This document shows positions 1 through 7,088 of a stretch of 64,000 nucleotides of DNA, piece after piece. Origin of the DNA: CAYWVO01 sp964461835 (lineage in GTDB: Bacteria; Zixibacteria; MSB-5A5; WJJR01; JAJRUJ01); assembly GCA_964461835.1 (NCBI GenBank), contig CAYWVO010000003.1, forward strand, positions 1 to 64,000. Direction: 5' to 3'. The first letter of the stretch is position 1, and each line of letters starts with the position of its first letter. Under the pieces are notes generated by a model. That model was not told the DNA's origin, made no database searches, and saw only the letters and a list, made by a program, of their open reading frames with translations. The translations under genes were made by a program, and so were the position numbers.

Positions 1-3
1 CAA

Positions 4-54
4 GGTCGGGTTCCGAGTCCGAATCGCCTTGGCGAGCCGGACGAGAAACCCGAC
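4..54. repeat. Palindromic intergenic repeat, family A, copy 1
   Basis: Outer arms GTCGGGTT (5-12) and AACCCGAC (47-54) enclose an inner stem: GTCCG/CGGAC (17-21 with 38-42) plus TCGCC/GGCGA (24-28 with 31-35) closed by a TT loop. A second element at 1844-1887 has the same arms but an unrelated inner stem. It would fold into a long hairpin as RNA or single-stranded DNA. No coding potential is evident. Confidence 0.75.
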
Positions 55-56
55 AT

Positions 57-110
57 CATTCATCATAGCAACGCCCTCTGAAACCCTGACAAATGTCAGG
101 GCCACGCCCT
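57..110. repeat. Inverted-repeat unit with CCCTGACA hairpin, left copy
   Basis: Contains the perfect hairpin CCCTGACA (84-91), AA, TGTCAGGG (94-101). About 40-50 bases here are nearly identical to the reverse complement of 1783-1832. With the adjacent family A palindrome it forms a composite that recurs in inverted order on the far side of the MBL/uracil-DNA glycosylase gene pair. Confidence 0.7.
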
Positions 111-132
111 CTATCATTCTCCCGCCATACTT

Positions 133-181
133 CGTCATTCCTGCGAAAGCAGGAATCCCGTTTCCCTGGGCGCAGCCCAGG
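133..181. repeat. Palindromic intergenic repeat, family C, copy 1
   Basis: Two adjacent hairpins: ATTCCTGC, GAAA, GCAGGAAT (137-156), then CCTGGGC, GCA, GCCCAGG (165-181). The inverted copy at 393-452 keeps the second hairpin and the flanking GTCAT and TTTCCCTGGG segments but has a different first stem. It resembles GTCATTCC-type dispersed repeats known from many bacterial genomes. Confidence 0.7.
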
Positions 182-205
182 AGCGGGCAGTTTCAATCTC
201 TTGTA

Positions 206-253
206 ACCCACCAAGAGCGACAAGTCCGAACGGACTTGGAGCGGCTGGTGGGT
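206..253. repeat. Palindromic intergenic repeat, family B, copy 1
   Basis: Outer arms ACCCACC (206-212) and GGTGGGT (247-253), with inner palindrome AAGTCCG/CGGACTT (222-228 with 231-237). AGCGACA and GAGCGGC flank the core. Three more copies (282-330, 3441-3492, 3521-3573) keep the arms and the GCGACAG-like motif while the core differs each time. Confidence 0.7.
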
Positions 254-281
254 CTTTAATCCTCATTTCCAAAGTTTACCG

Positions 282-330
282 ACCCACCTGTCGCAGTGAA
301 TTCTAATGAATTCACTGCTTTAGGTGGGCT
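282..330. repeat. Palindromic intergenic repeat, family B, copy 2
   Basis: Outer arms CCCACC (283-288) and GGTGGG (323-328). The inner stem GCAGTGAATTC (293-303) with GAATTCACTGC (308-318) is a perfect 11-bp pairing closed by TAAT. The right end, CTTTAGGTGGGCTACAC, is shared with the copy at 3521-3573. The core is unrelated to that of the other copies. Confidence 0.75.
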
Positions 331-392
331 ACACTTCTTTTGAACGCCTTTGCGCACGTGGTATGGGACGCCTGTGCCACCATGAAAGCCTG

Positions 393-452
393 GCCCTGGG
401 CTGCGCCCAGGGAAAATGGATCCCGGCTCAAGGCCGGGATGGGCGGGATGAC
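393..452. repeat. Palindromic intergenic repeat, family C, copy 2 (inverted)
   Basis: CCCTGGGC, TGC, GCCCAGGG (394-412) is followed by ATCCCGGC, TCAAG, GCCGGGAT (420-440). Read on the minus strand this is the element of 133-181 with the first hairpin stem replaced. The rest of 1-538 holds only these repeats and no convincing gene. Confidence 0.7.
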
Positions 453-463
453 AAAGGGTTTAT

Positions 464-484
464 GGTGGGTGCAGAGCACCCACC
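464..484. repeat. Perfect 9-bp hairpin
   Basis: GGTGGGTGC (464-472), AGA, GCACCCACC (476-484). It lies downstream of the minus-strand MBL gene and could end its transcript, although no T-run follows. It resembles the GGTGGGT-type repeats nearby. Confidence 0.5.
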
Positions 485-538
485 CTACATTTGCCACCCC
501 GCCCTTGGGCTGACGTTGAGCGAGGTGGCCCTACCCCC

Positions 539-1273
539 CTACATCTCCGTGAGATAATCTTTCCGGCCACGTTGGATTTGAAGCGCCATGCCGTCGTGCG
601 CCAGTACTGCTTCGGGATGTTCTTTGCGGAATGATTTCTCTTCCCGGATTGTCTCTTTGCCCAGGTGCGTAAAGAATATATTTTCGATGCTGCGATCTTT
701 GCACCAGTTGATTTGCGTGGTGATTCGCGTATGCCCGAATAATTTGTTCCCCGTGCGCCGCACCAGATTCGCTTTGATCGCGGATCCATCCCCGATATAA
801 TAATCAACACCTTTGAGGATGTTGTCTTTCTCCACAATATCCACCAGGTCGGGATTATAAACGAGCACGGTACGTTCAGGAGTTTTGATTTTATACCCAA
901 CTGCTGGGCACCGTAGAGAATGAATGGCTCGATACGCAGTTATCCGGAACGGTCCGACAGTGAATGGTGTGCCGGGTTTGATCACCTGCGGATTCGCGGG
1001 TTGATATTTGCCGTAGTCGAGTGTTTCCTGAGTGAGATATACCGGAATATCGGTTTGCGTATTGTGATCGAGCCAGAAGTAATGATCGGGATGCGCGTGC
1101 GTGATTAACAGCGCCTTGGCGCCAGTCTCGGTGATATCGAGTCGGTGGAGTGCACCGTAGTCTATCTGCAACTTAAATTTACGGTAGGTCAGCAGTAAGG
1201 AGGAGTGGTATTGATGCTTGCGCGATGATTCTTCGATTTCTCCTTTGGTGCCGAGAAAGGCGATCTTAGTCAC
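539..1273 (-). CDS. MBL-fold metallo-hydrolase
   Basis: A 244-residue metallo-beta-lactamase-fold protein. The metal-binding signature HAHPDH is at residues 59-64, followed by a histidine in AIHSL, an aspartate in YNPDL and a late histidine in FTHLG, which together fit a binuclear metal site. Such proteins hydrolyse phosphodiesters, lactones or thioesters; the substrate cannot be told from sequence. There is no signal peptide, so it should be cytoplasmic. Its start overlaps the stop of the upstream uracil-DNA glycosylase gene by 4 bases, so the two are translationally coupled. The pairing with a DNA repair enzyme hints at a nucleic-acid role, which is inference. Confidence 0.85.
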   Translation of the reverse strand: MTKIAFLGTKGEIEESSRKHQYHSSLLLTYRKFKLQIDYGALHRLDITETGAKALLITHAHPDHYFWLDHNTQTDIPVYLTQETLDYGKYQPANPQVIKPGTPFTVGPFRITAYRAIHSLRCPAVGYKIKTPERTVLVYNPDLVDIVEKDNILKGVDYYIGDGSAIKANLVRRTGNKLFGHTRITTQINWCKDRSIENIFFTHLGKETIREEKSFRKEHPEAVLAHDGMALQIQRGRKDYLTEM

Positions 1274-1758
1274 GCTTTGTCTTTCAATTTGCGGAATTCG
1301 TTTTCGAATCTCTTTCTAATTTTTGGAAACCGCATCGCGGCCGCGGGATGATACGTTTCGATATATTCGGCGTCATAGTCGCGGGGTATTTCCCAGGCGA
1401 TTGTGCCCATCAAAACGATTGTCTTCGGCTTAACGCGTTTGAATTGCTCCAGCCGAAAGGGGAGACAGGCCTCGATTTCATCCTGCCGCGGTTTGCGATT
1501 ATCCGGGGATTTGTGTTTAACCACGCTGGTGATAAACAGCTTCTGGCGATCAATCCCGTATTTCTCCAGTGTCTTATTCAAATACCGTCCGGCCATCCCC
1601 ACAAACGGCTGTCCGGTTTCATCCTCTTTGCGCCCCGGGTTTTGTCCTACCAGCATGATTTTGGCGTCGGCAGATCCTGCACCCGGCACTGCTTGGTGGG
1701 CAGTTTTATAGAGCTGGCATCGTTTGCATCGTTTGATCCTGCCGTCAAGCCTGTCCAC
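1270..1758 (-). CDS. Uracil-DNA glycosylase, family 4-like
   Basis: A 162-residue uracil-DNA glycosylase superfamily protein that would remove uracil from DNA to start base excision repair. Motif 1 is GQNPG (38-42) with GQPFVGMAG following; motif 2 is HPAAA (137-141). Family 4 enzymes carry a [4Fe-4S] cluster held by four cysteines. Here C11, C14 and C98 are present, but the usual third ligand (VVKC) is VVKH, His82. The active-site motif is also GQNPG rather than the usual GEAPG. First gene of a two-gene minus-strand operon with the MBL hydrolase. The family is secure; catalytic and cluster status are not. Confidence 0.85.
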   Translation of the reverse strand: MDRLDGRIKRCKRCQLYKTAHQAVPGAGSADAKIMLVGQNPGRKEDETGQPFVGMAGRYLNKTLEKYGIDRQKLFITSVVKHKSPDNRKPRQDEIEACLPFRLEQFKRVKPKTIVLMGTIAWEIPRDYDAEYIETYHPAAAMRFPKIRKRFENEFRKLKDKA

Positions 1759-1782
1759 GAAGGTGGTACGTGAATGGAGAGA

Positions 1783-1832
1783 GTGAGCGTGGCCCTGACA
1801 TTTGTCAGGGTTTCAGAGGATGTTGCTATGAA
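1783..1832. repeat. Inverted-repeat unit with CCCTGACA hairpin, right copy
   Basis: Contains CCCTGACA (1793-1800), TT, TGTCAGGG (1803-1810). It matches the reverse complement of 57-110 over most of its length, including GTTTCAGAGG and GTTGCTATGA. With the palindrome at 1844-1887 it mirrors the composite at 4-110, bracketing the MBL/glycosylase operon. Confidence 0.7.
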
Positions 1833-1843
1833 GCGCAGCAGCA

Positions 1844-1887
1844 GGTCGGGTTCCGACGTGCGTGTCAACGCGCGGCGAAACCCGACA
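1844..1887. repeat. Palindromic intergenic repeat, family A, copy 2
   Basis: Outer arms GTCGGGTT (1845-1852) and AACCCGAC (1879-1886). The inner stem CGTGCGT (1857-1863) pairs with ACGCGCG (1868-1874) with one G-U wobble. The arms match the copy at 4-54 base for base; the core does not. Confidence 0.75.
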
Positions 1888-1985
1888 CTATCCCTACCGC
1901 TGGAGCGGGCCCCGCGCAGAAAGCCACGGTAGACATCCATTCGTTATTCCCATAGATTACGCCGGTCTGTGAGATGGGGAGGGGT

Positions 1986-2927
1986 ATGCGTCAGCGACCA
2001 CTGGGATATTTCTTCGCCGGGCTATCGGCGTTCATGGCCTCGATTCTCATTATAACCGCTAAATGGACGCTTACCGCGATCGATCCACTCTCGCTCAGCG
2101 CGCTGGTATTCCCCATCGGAGCGGTTGTCATGGGATTCGCCATGCTTCCCGGCCGACGATGGGCCAGAATCAAACTGCTGACCGGTCGTGACTGGTTTTG
2201 GGTCTTGGCGTTCAATGTGCTGGCCTTCGCGGCAATCTGGACCCACTTCACTGCGATTGCCATGCTCGACCCCACGCTGGCATCCTTTATCAGCCGTTTC
2301 GAGACCCTGGTAACTGTCGGGTTGGGTATGTGGCTGTTAGCGGAGCGCTTCACGAAAGGAGAGGGATTTGGCGGATTGCTGATCATCGCCGGGATCATCA
2401 TTATGAAGGCCACGCTCCGTGGCGAGTACGATGTCGGATTCTGGATGATGATTTTCAGCGCGGTTTTGTTCGGCAGTGCGGAGTTTGCCGCCAAGATAGC
2501 CGTGCGCACGGTCGATCCATTGACTATCAGTTTCATTCGTAACGTCAACAACAGTATCATGTTCTGGATTGCGGTATTGATTTTTGGCGGATCGTTCGAG
2601 GGAGTAGGGGAGATCTGGCCGGGAATTCTGATTATTGCCTTCGCCGGTCCGATACTCACCAGGCCAATTTATCTCTATGCTCTAAAATATATTGAGGTCT
2701 CCAAGGTCGCATTGATCAACCAGGTTCAGCCGGTGTTCGTGGCGATCATGGCGTTGATCTTATTGAATCAAATCCCGGCGCTGCGCGAAGTGACGGGTGG
2801 CGTGGTGATCATTATCGGCTGTTTGTTGGTAATTGTCTATCGTCCGCCGGCCAAACCGCTGACTAAGCTTCCAGGTCTTCCAGCAACCGGGCATACCGCG
2901 AAAAATCCGCATCCGAAAACAAAATAA
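1986..2927 (+). CDS. EamA/DMT-family transporter
   Basis: About 313 residues with some ten hydrophobic segments in two internal repeats, typical of the drug/metabolite transporter superfamily (EamA). Inner-membrane export or uptake of a small metabolite is expected; the substrate is unknown. ATG 1986 was preferred because GGGGAGGGG lies directly before it; ATG 1974 would add four residues (MGRG). The last 21 or so codons (a hydrophilic tail) overlap the 3' end of the convergent macro-domain gene by 65 bases, so tail and stop evolve under two constraints. Confidence 0.85.
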   Translation: MRQRPLGYFFAGLSAFMASILIITAKWTLTAIDPLSLSALVFPIGAVVMGFAMLPGRRWARIKLLTGRDWFWVLAFNVLAFAAIWTHFTAIAMLDPTLASFISRFETLVTVGLGMWLLAERFTKGEGFGGLLIIAGIIIMKATLRGEYDVGFWMMIFSAVLFGSAEFAAKIAVRTVDPLTISFIRNVNNSIMFWIAVLIFGGSFEGVGEIWPGILIIAFAGPILTRPIYLYALKYIEVSKVALINQVQPVFVAIMALILLNQIPALREVTGGVVIIIGCLLVIVYRPPAKPLTKLPGLPATGHTAKNPHPKTK

Positions 2928-3402
2928 ACCGCAGCGTCTTGATTTGCGGATTTTCCCGCACGAAGTCGACACAGGTCTTCATGGCTATGGGTGCGGCCTC
3001 CTCGATGGGATACCCGTACACGCCAGTCGCAATCGAGGGGAAAGCCACTGACTTGCACTGTTTTTCTTTCGCGCGTTGCATGCTACTGCGATAGACGTTG
3101 GTCAAAGTTTCGGAATCCTTGGCTAGCCCGCTGTATATTGGGCCAACGGTATGAATCACCCATTTGGCCTTGAGATTTCCCGCAGTGGTGACCACCGCGT
3201 GCCCCGGTGGGCATCCGCCGATTTTGCGACATTCCTCGGCAATTTGCGGTCCGCCCGCGTGGTGAATGGCGCCGTCCACACCGGCGCCCCCGGCCAGCCG
3301 GGCGTTGGCGGCGTTGACAATTGCATCTGTGTCTTGTTCGGTAATATCGCCGCGAATGACTTCAACCATGGTGCCGGACTTGAGGGTTTTGCGCCGAATC
3401 AT
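2863..3402 (-). CDS. Macro domain ADP-ribose hydrolase/binding protein
   Basis: A 179-residue stand-alone macro domain. Visible motifs are GDIT (18-21), NAAN (30-33), GGAGVDGAIHHAGG (38-51) and PSIATGVYGYP (122-132), the ADP-ribose loops of MacroD/YmdB-type enzymes that deacetylate O-acetyl-ADP-ribose or remove ADP-ribose from proteins. An upstream in-frame extension exists but runs into a palindromic repeat and has no macro-domain homology, so ATG 3402 was chosen. Cytoplasmic. Convergent with the EamA transporter, sharing 65 bases at the 3' ends. Confidence 0.9.
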   Translation of the reverse strand: MIRRKTLKSGTMVEVIRGDITEQDTDAIVNAANARLAGGAGVDGAIHHAGGPQIAEECRKIGGCPPGHAVVTTAGNLKAKWVIHTVGPIYSGLAKDSETLTNVYRSSMQRAKEKQCKSVAFPSIATGVYGYPIEEAAPIAMKTCVDFVRENPQIKTLRFILFSDADFSRYARLLEDLEA

Positions 3403-3440
3403 AAGAAGAAACCTCGCCCTAGTTTTTGTCTCGAAACAGT

Positions 3441-3492
3441 TGTAGCCCACCTCTAGCGAACGGCTGTGTACAGCCGGGAGCGACAGGCGGGA
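3441..3492. repeat. Palindromic intergenic repeat, family B, copy 3
   Basis: Begins TGTAGCCCACCT, has core stem CGGCTGT (3461-3467) with ACAGCCG (3470-3476), and ends GCGACAGGCGGG. It is opposite in orientation to the neighbouring copy at 3521-3573. The outer arms pair with one mismatch. Confidence 0.7.
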
Positions 3493-3520
3493 ACGGTGCC
3501 AATCCGCCAAAGATGGATGA

Positions 3521-3573
3521 TCCCACCTGTCGTTCTGCGTCCATACGGACTCAAGACTTTAGGTGGCGTACAC
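3521..3573. repeat. Palindromic intergenic repeat, family B, copy 4
   Basis: Begins CCCACCTGTCG and ends CTTTAGGTGGCGTACACC, matching the ends of the copy at 282-330. The core here is only a short GTCC/GGAC stem (3539-3542 with 3547-3550). Between it and motA (3574-3794) the only recognisable element is the sigma-28 promoter at 3686. Confidence 0.65.
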
Positions 3574-3685
3574 CTATCCAGGACGGTGTCCAACCTAATC
3601 CAGAATTAACCTTCGCCTCCAACTCATCATAATATGTGGCGTTAATGCGCGAGTGGCAACGGCAAAGTCCGTTAAACCAGCAATT

Positions 3686-3712
3686 TAAGGGCGTCAATGG
3701 GTACGCCGATAC
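3686..3712 (+). promoter_or_regulatory. Sigma-28 (FliA) promoter of motAB
   Basis: TAAGGGCG (3686-3693), 11 bases, GCCGATAC (3705-3712). The consensus is TAAAGTTT-N11-GCCGATAA; the -10 matches 7 of 8 and the spacing is exact. It lies 83 bases before motA. Late-class control of stator genes is the usual pattern in other bacteria. Confidence 0.75.
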
Positions 3713-3794
3713 TGGTAATGATGGGTCGGCGCGGGAACGCGCGGTGGGCCGTAGTGCGGCAGTTTCGGATTTTTAGGATTCGGTCAGGATTAGT

Positions 3795-4583
3795 ATGGAT
3801 ATCGCGACCATTGGCGGGCTGATTCTCGGAATCTCCGCAATCGTTGTCTCTTACACACTGGAGGGCGGTGAACTTACTGCGGTCCTGCAAATCTCGCCGA
3901 TCATGATCGTTCTGGGCGGTACGTTGGGCGCCTCCATGGTGACCACGTCGTTTCGGGCTGTCCTCATGATTCCAACCTATCTGCGCATTGCCATTTTTAA
4001 CCGGGCCATTGATCCCAAAGTGACTATCAACCGCATCGTGAAAATGGCTGAGCGGGCCCGTCGGGAGGGAATTTTGGGTTTAGAGAATGAAGTGTCCGCC
4101 AGCGATGAACCGTTTTTCCGCAAGGCCTTACATCTGGTAATCGACGGCACCGAGATCACGGCACTCCGTCGCATCCTGGAGATGGAAATTGCCAATATTG
4201 AAGAACGACATCGGCAAGGAATTGAGTTGTTTCGCAAAATGGGCGGATTTGCCCCGACCATGGGGATTATCGGAACCGTGCTGGGATTGATCCACACGCT
4301 GGCCAACACCGATGAACCGAACAAAATGGCGGCATCGATTGCCCAAGCGTTCATCGCTACATTATGGGGCGTAGCCACCGCCAATCTGGTGTTTTTGCCA
4401 ATCTCTGATAAGCTACGTCTCCGCAATAATGAGGAAATCGCCACGCTGGAGTTGATGATGGAGGGTGCGACCGCGATTCAGTCCGGTGACAATCCGCGCA
4501 TGATTAAATCAAAACTCATCTCATTTCTGGAACCCGCCGCTCGCAGGAAGGCCCGTCATGGGACGTCTCCGCCGGCTCGATGA
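3795..4583 (+). CDS. motA: Flagellar motor stator protein MotA
   Basis: A 262-residue inner-membrane stator subunit that, with MotB, conducts the ions that turn the rotor. Four membrane segments are visible: two near the N-terminus (about residues 5-50) and two around 150-200 after a charged cytoplasmic loop. PTMGIIGTVLGLIHTL is the hallmark of the third transmembrane helix in MotA/ExbB proteins. The 3' end overlaps motB by 26 bases. A sigma-28 promoter precedes it, so it is probably a late gene separate from the flgB operon. Confidence 0.95.
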   Translation: MDIATIGGLILGISAIVVSYTLEGGELTAVLQISPIMIVLGGTLGASMVTTSFRAVLMIPTYLRIAIFNRAIDPKVTINRIVKMAERARREGILGLENEVSASDEPFFRKALHLVIDGTEITALRRILEMEIANIEERHRQGIELFRKMGGFAPTMGIIGTVLGLIHTLANTDEPNKMAASIAQAFIATLWGVATANLVFLPISDKLRLRNNEEIATLELMMEGATAIQSGDNPRMIKSKLISFLEPAARRKARHGTSPPAR

Positions 4584-5340
4584 TTCACCCGACAACCACG
4601 AACGTTGGTTGTTGACCTACGCGGATCTGATAACGCTGCTGCTGGCGTTTTTTATCATTATGTATTCCATGTCGCGGATGGATGCCGGTAAATTCGACCG
4701 CGTGGCGAAAGCATTGCACGGTATTTTGCGCGGGAATGCATCAATTGTAGCCGAAAAAGACGCCCTGGATGACGGACATCTCGAGGGTGGCGGCCCGTTA
4801 AAAATCGGCCGTTTGCGACTTATGCAAGCCCAATTGAAAGAAGCGATTGCCTCGGCAGGGATGGAAGATCAGATCGAGGCGACCATCGATGAGCGCGGGT
4901 TGGTGGTTCATGTCACTGAGTCGATCCTCTTCGATGAAGCCAGCGCTGCGTTGAAGAAAGACGCCTATCCGGCGCTGCAACTGGTCGCCAGGGCGTTGCG
5001 TGATGTCGGGAATAATATTCGTATTGAAGGTCATACCGATTCGCGGCCGATTAATACGCCGCGATTTCCCTCAAATTGGGAGCTGTCCACCGCCCGCGCC
5101 GCAACCGTTGTCCGCTATTTCATTAATCAGCACGATTGGTCACCGCGACGCATTTCGGCGTTGGGATATGGGGAGTTTCGCCCCCTGGTACCCAATGATT
5201 CGCCGGAAAACATGGCCCGAAACCGCCGTGTCGATATTGTAGTCTTGGCGCCGAATCTCGCGCTTTCGGAACCGGCGTTGCTGCCCCGCGCAGAGGTTGA
5301 TTCTCTCTTGCGAGAGGTCCTCGATTCGATTCCACGTTGA
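4558..5340 (+). CDS. motB: Flagellar motor stator protein MotB
   Basis: 260 residues. A single N-terminal transmembrane helix follows WLLTYADLITLLLAFF; Asp23 in YADL is the ion-binding residue needed for rotation. A periplasmic linker precedes a C-terminal OmpA-like peptidoglycan-binding domain (about 120-240: EGHTDSRP, NWELSTARA, NRRVDIVV). It starts inside motA with a 26-base overlap, implying coupled translation. The 142 bases after it have no obvious terminator but do hold the sigma-54 site of the next operon. Confidence 0.95.
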   Translation: MGRLRRLDDSPDNHERWLLTYADLITLLLAFFIIMYSMSRMDAGKFDRVAKALHGILRGNASIVAEKDALDDGHLEGGGPLKIGRLRLMQAQLKEAIASAGMEDQIEATIDERGLVVHVTESILFDEASAALKKDAYPALQLVARALRDVGNNIRIEGHTDSRPINTPRFPSNWELSTARAATVVRYFINQHDWSPRRISALGYGEFRPLVPNDSPENMARNRRVDIVVLAPNLALSEPALLPRAEVDSLLREVLDSIPR

Positions 5341-5471
5341 AAAAACTACTGCTCATCCCGGAAGAATTTTCCCGATCCGGTCAATATATTCGCCGCGATA
5401 ACGTTCGGAACATCATCGTAACTGACGTAATACCAACCGGCTGCCGCTGATTTGGTCGGTCGTATCGCTGT

Positions 5472-5487
5472 CGGCATCACTCTTGCA
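5472..5487 (+). promoter_or_regulatory. Sigma-54 promoter of the flgB-fliQ operon
   Basis: CGGCATC, ACTC, TTGCA: GG at 5473-5474 and GC at 5485-5486 with exactly 10 bases between, as sigma-54 requires. Transcription would begin near 5498, just ahead of the flgB Shine-Dalgarno (GAGGAG, 5501). No bacterial enhancer-binding activator is encoded in the window. Confidence 0.65.
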
Positions 5488-5515
5488 ACGCGGCAACGTG
5501 GAGGAGTATCAGCCG

Positions 5516-5923
5516 ATGGCGAATGCTATTCAAAAGCTGGTGTTTGATAAAGTCGGGATTCCCCAGAAGCAACATCTGGTGGATCTTGCCGCGTTTCGTC
5601 ACAAACTGTTGGCTTCGAATGTCGCCAATGCGACTACCAGTGGTTATGAGCGGCGAGATGTTAATTTTCAGACTGAGCTTTCGAAAGCCTTGAGGACGCG
5701 TTCCATCCGTCCCAAAACAACCCGCCCGGACCACATCGTTTCCGATCGGAGCGCGGGAACTCCCGAAGTTCAGCGCACGGCGCCGACCGCGGACGAATCG
5801 GCCGTAGATATCGACCAGGAAATGGCCGGCATCGCCACCAATACGCTGACCTATGAAGTCGGCATGCGGTTACTCACCAAGACGTTCAACGGATTACATC
5901 TGGCGATTAGAGGGGAACAGTAA
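5516..5923 (+). CDS. flgB: Flagellar basal-body rod protein FlgB
   Basis: About 135 residues. A proximal rod subunit exported through the flagellar type III apparatus, as expected from HKLLASNVANATTSGYERRDVNF near the N-terminus and the C-terminal helix MRLLTKTFNGLHLAIRGE. ATG 5516 is chosen because GAGGAG lies 9 bases upstream and the usual FlgB N-terminus begins here; an upstream TTG would overlap the sigma-54 -12 element. First gene of the long flgB-fliQ operon, 3 bases ahead of flgC. Confidence 0.93.
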   Translation: MANAIQKLVFDKVGIPQKQHLVDLAAFRHKLLASNVANATTSGYERRDVNFQTELSKALRTRSIRPKTTRPDHIVSDRSAGTPEVQRTAPTADESAVDIDQEMAGIATNTLTYEVGMRLLTKTFNGLHLAIRGEQ

Positions 5924-5926
5924 ACA

Positions 5927-6424
5927 ATGATTTCAGGTATTTTTCGTGCTATTGAGATTTCCGGTTCCGGGTTGTCTGCGCAGCGGCGGAAGATGAATGT
6001 CGTGTCAGAGAATATCGCCAACGCGCAAACAACCAACACACCCGATGGCGGGCCATACAGGCGGCAACAAGTACAATTATCGGAGGATCCGGAATACGCA
6101 CCGTTCGGCAAAGTGCTGGAGAAGGCGAGTATTCAATTACGCCGAACACGCCCCGACCATCGTCCGGCCGGTACGCGTGGAACGATGCATCGCGATAATG
6201 TCGCACGGGTTGAGGCCGACACCGTTGTCGATCAAAACCAAACTCCGCGGATGGTATACGATCCCGCACACCCGGATGCCGATGCGACCGGGTATGTCGC
6301 TTTCCCGGATATCAATATCGTGACTGAGATGGTCGACATGATGACCGCCTCACGGTCGTATGAAGCCAACATGACCGTGGTAGAGTCGGCGAAGCAGATG
6401 GCGAAGCGCGCACTGGAACTGTAG
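5927..6424 (+). CDS. flgC: Flagellar basal-body rod protein FlgC
   Basis: A 165-residue proximal rod protein. N-terminal FRAIEISGSGLSAQRRKMNVVSENIANAQTT carries the rod/hook Asn-containing motif; the C-terminal DMMTASRSYEANMTVVESAKQMAKRALEL is the matching amphipathic helix. Slightly longer than typical FlgC (about 135-150) because of a central insertion around residues 45-100. It follows flgB within 3 bases. Confidence 0.95.
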   Translation: MISGIFRAIEISGSGLSAQRRKMNVVSENIANAQTTNTPDGGPYRRQQVQLSEDPEYAPFGKVLEKASIQLRRTRPDHRPAGTRGTMHRDNVARVEADTVVDQNQTPRMVYDPAHPDADATGYVAFPDINIVTEMVDMMTASRSYEANMTVVESAKQMAKRALEL

Positions 6425-6482
6425 GAGATAAGAACCTCAGAGAGAATTTCCCAAGACGACCGGCGGAATACAGGGACGGCAC

Positions 6483-6752
6483 ATGACAGATACGCGGATT
6501 TCAGCCTATCAACCACCAGTCATCAAACGCCAGGATCTCCTGAAGGCGGACCCGTCAAAATCCACCGCTCAGGTCAGGGTCACCGATGATGCGGTTAAAG
6601 TGTCCTCGCTTGATGATGAAACGGCCGCTGATGTGCAACCGTTAATGAGACTCGCCGGACGATCCGTCGCCCAGGTGAGAACATACAATACTCGAGCACG
6701 CCAACCGGAAGAACCGGCCGCACGCGGCCGCTTCGTGGATGTTATCGCATGA
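6483..6752 (+). CDS. Small protein of unknown function between flgC and fliE
   Basis: An 89-residue soluble, charged protein with no recognised domain, signal peptide or membrane segment. Its stop overlaps the fliE start by 4 bases (ATGA), and the C-terminus ends FVDVIA, not unlike the FVDAL start of the FliE core. Position and coupling argue that it is real and made with the basal body. It could be an export chaperone or a rod/MS-ring accessory factor; neither is shown by the sequence. Confidence 0.6.
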   Translation: MTDTRISAYQPPVIKRQDLLKADPSKSTAQVRVTDDAVKVSSLDDETAADVQPLMRLAGRSVAQVRTYNTRARQPEEPAARGRFVDVIA

Positions 6753-7063
6753 GTGCAATTAATGCTATCACCTCGGTTTCTCAACCCACTGCGACGAACC
6801 GCGTTGCAGAACAAAAGGGTGCCGAGAAGTCGCCAGAATCCGAAGGCACCTTTGTGGATGCGTTATCGGGATTTGTCGGCGACGTGAATGATTTGCAATC
6901 TCGGGCCGGTGAACTGCAACGACAACTCATTGCCGGTGAGGGGCCGGACTTGCATCAAGTGTTGATCACGTCGGAGCAAGCCGGTATCGCCTTCGAACTC
7001 TTGCTCGAAGTGCGCAACAAGCTAGTCGAGGCATACCAGCAGTTGATGCGGATGCCGGTGTAA
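6749..7063 (+). CDS. fliE: Flagellar hook-basal body complex protein FliE
   Basis: A 104-residue rod adaptor between the MS ring and proximal rod, and the first substrate of the export apparatus. The conserved C-terminal block runs from FVDALSGFVGDVNDLQ to LITSEQAGIAFELLLEVRNKLVEAYQQLMRMPV. The N-terminus is a short variable stretch. It lies between a small unknown gene and fliF, as in many fliEF clusters. Confidence 0.95.
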   Translation: MSAINAITSVSQPTATNRVAEQKGAEKSPESEGTFVDALSGFVGDVNDLQSRAGELQRQLIAGEGPDLHQVLITSEQAGIAFELLLEVRNKLVEAYQQLMRMPV

Positions 7064-7088
7064 GCGGTCAGCCAGAGGATAACTCGGA

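Noticed and set aside
4..500. CRISPR array in the repeat-rich left end
   Set aside because: Repeats are palindromes of different families in both orientations without regular spacers, and there are no cas genes.
29..538. Short open frames on both strands in the first 540 bases
   Set aside because: They consist of palindromic repeat sequence and have no ribosome binding sites or domain features.
1270..1758. Assignment of the glycosylase as UdgX
   Set aside because: His82 and the altered motif 1 are suggestive, but the KRRIH segment that defines UdgX is missing.
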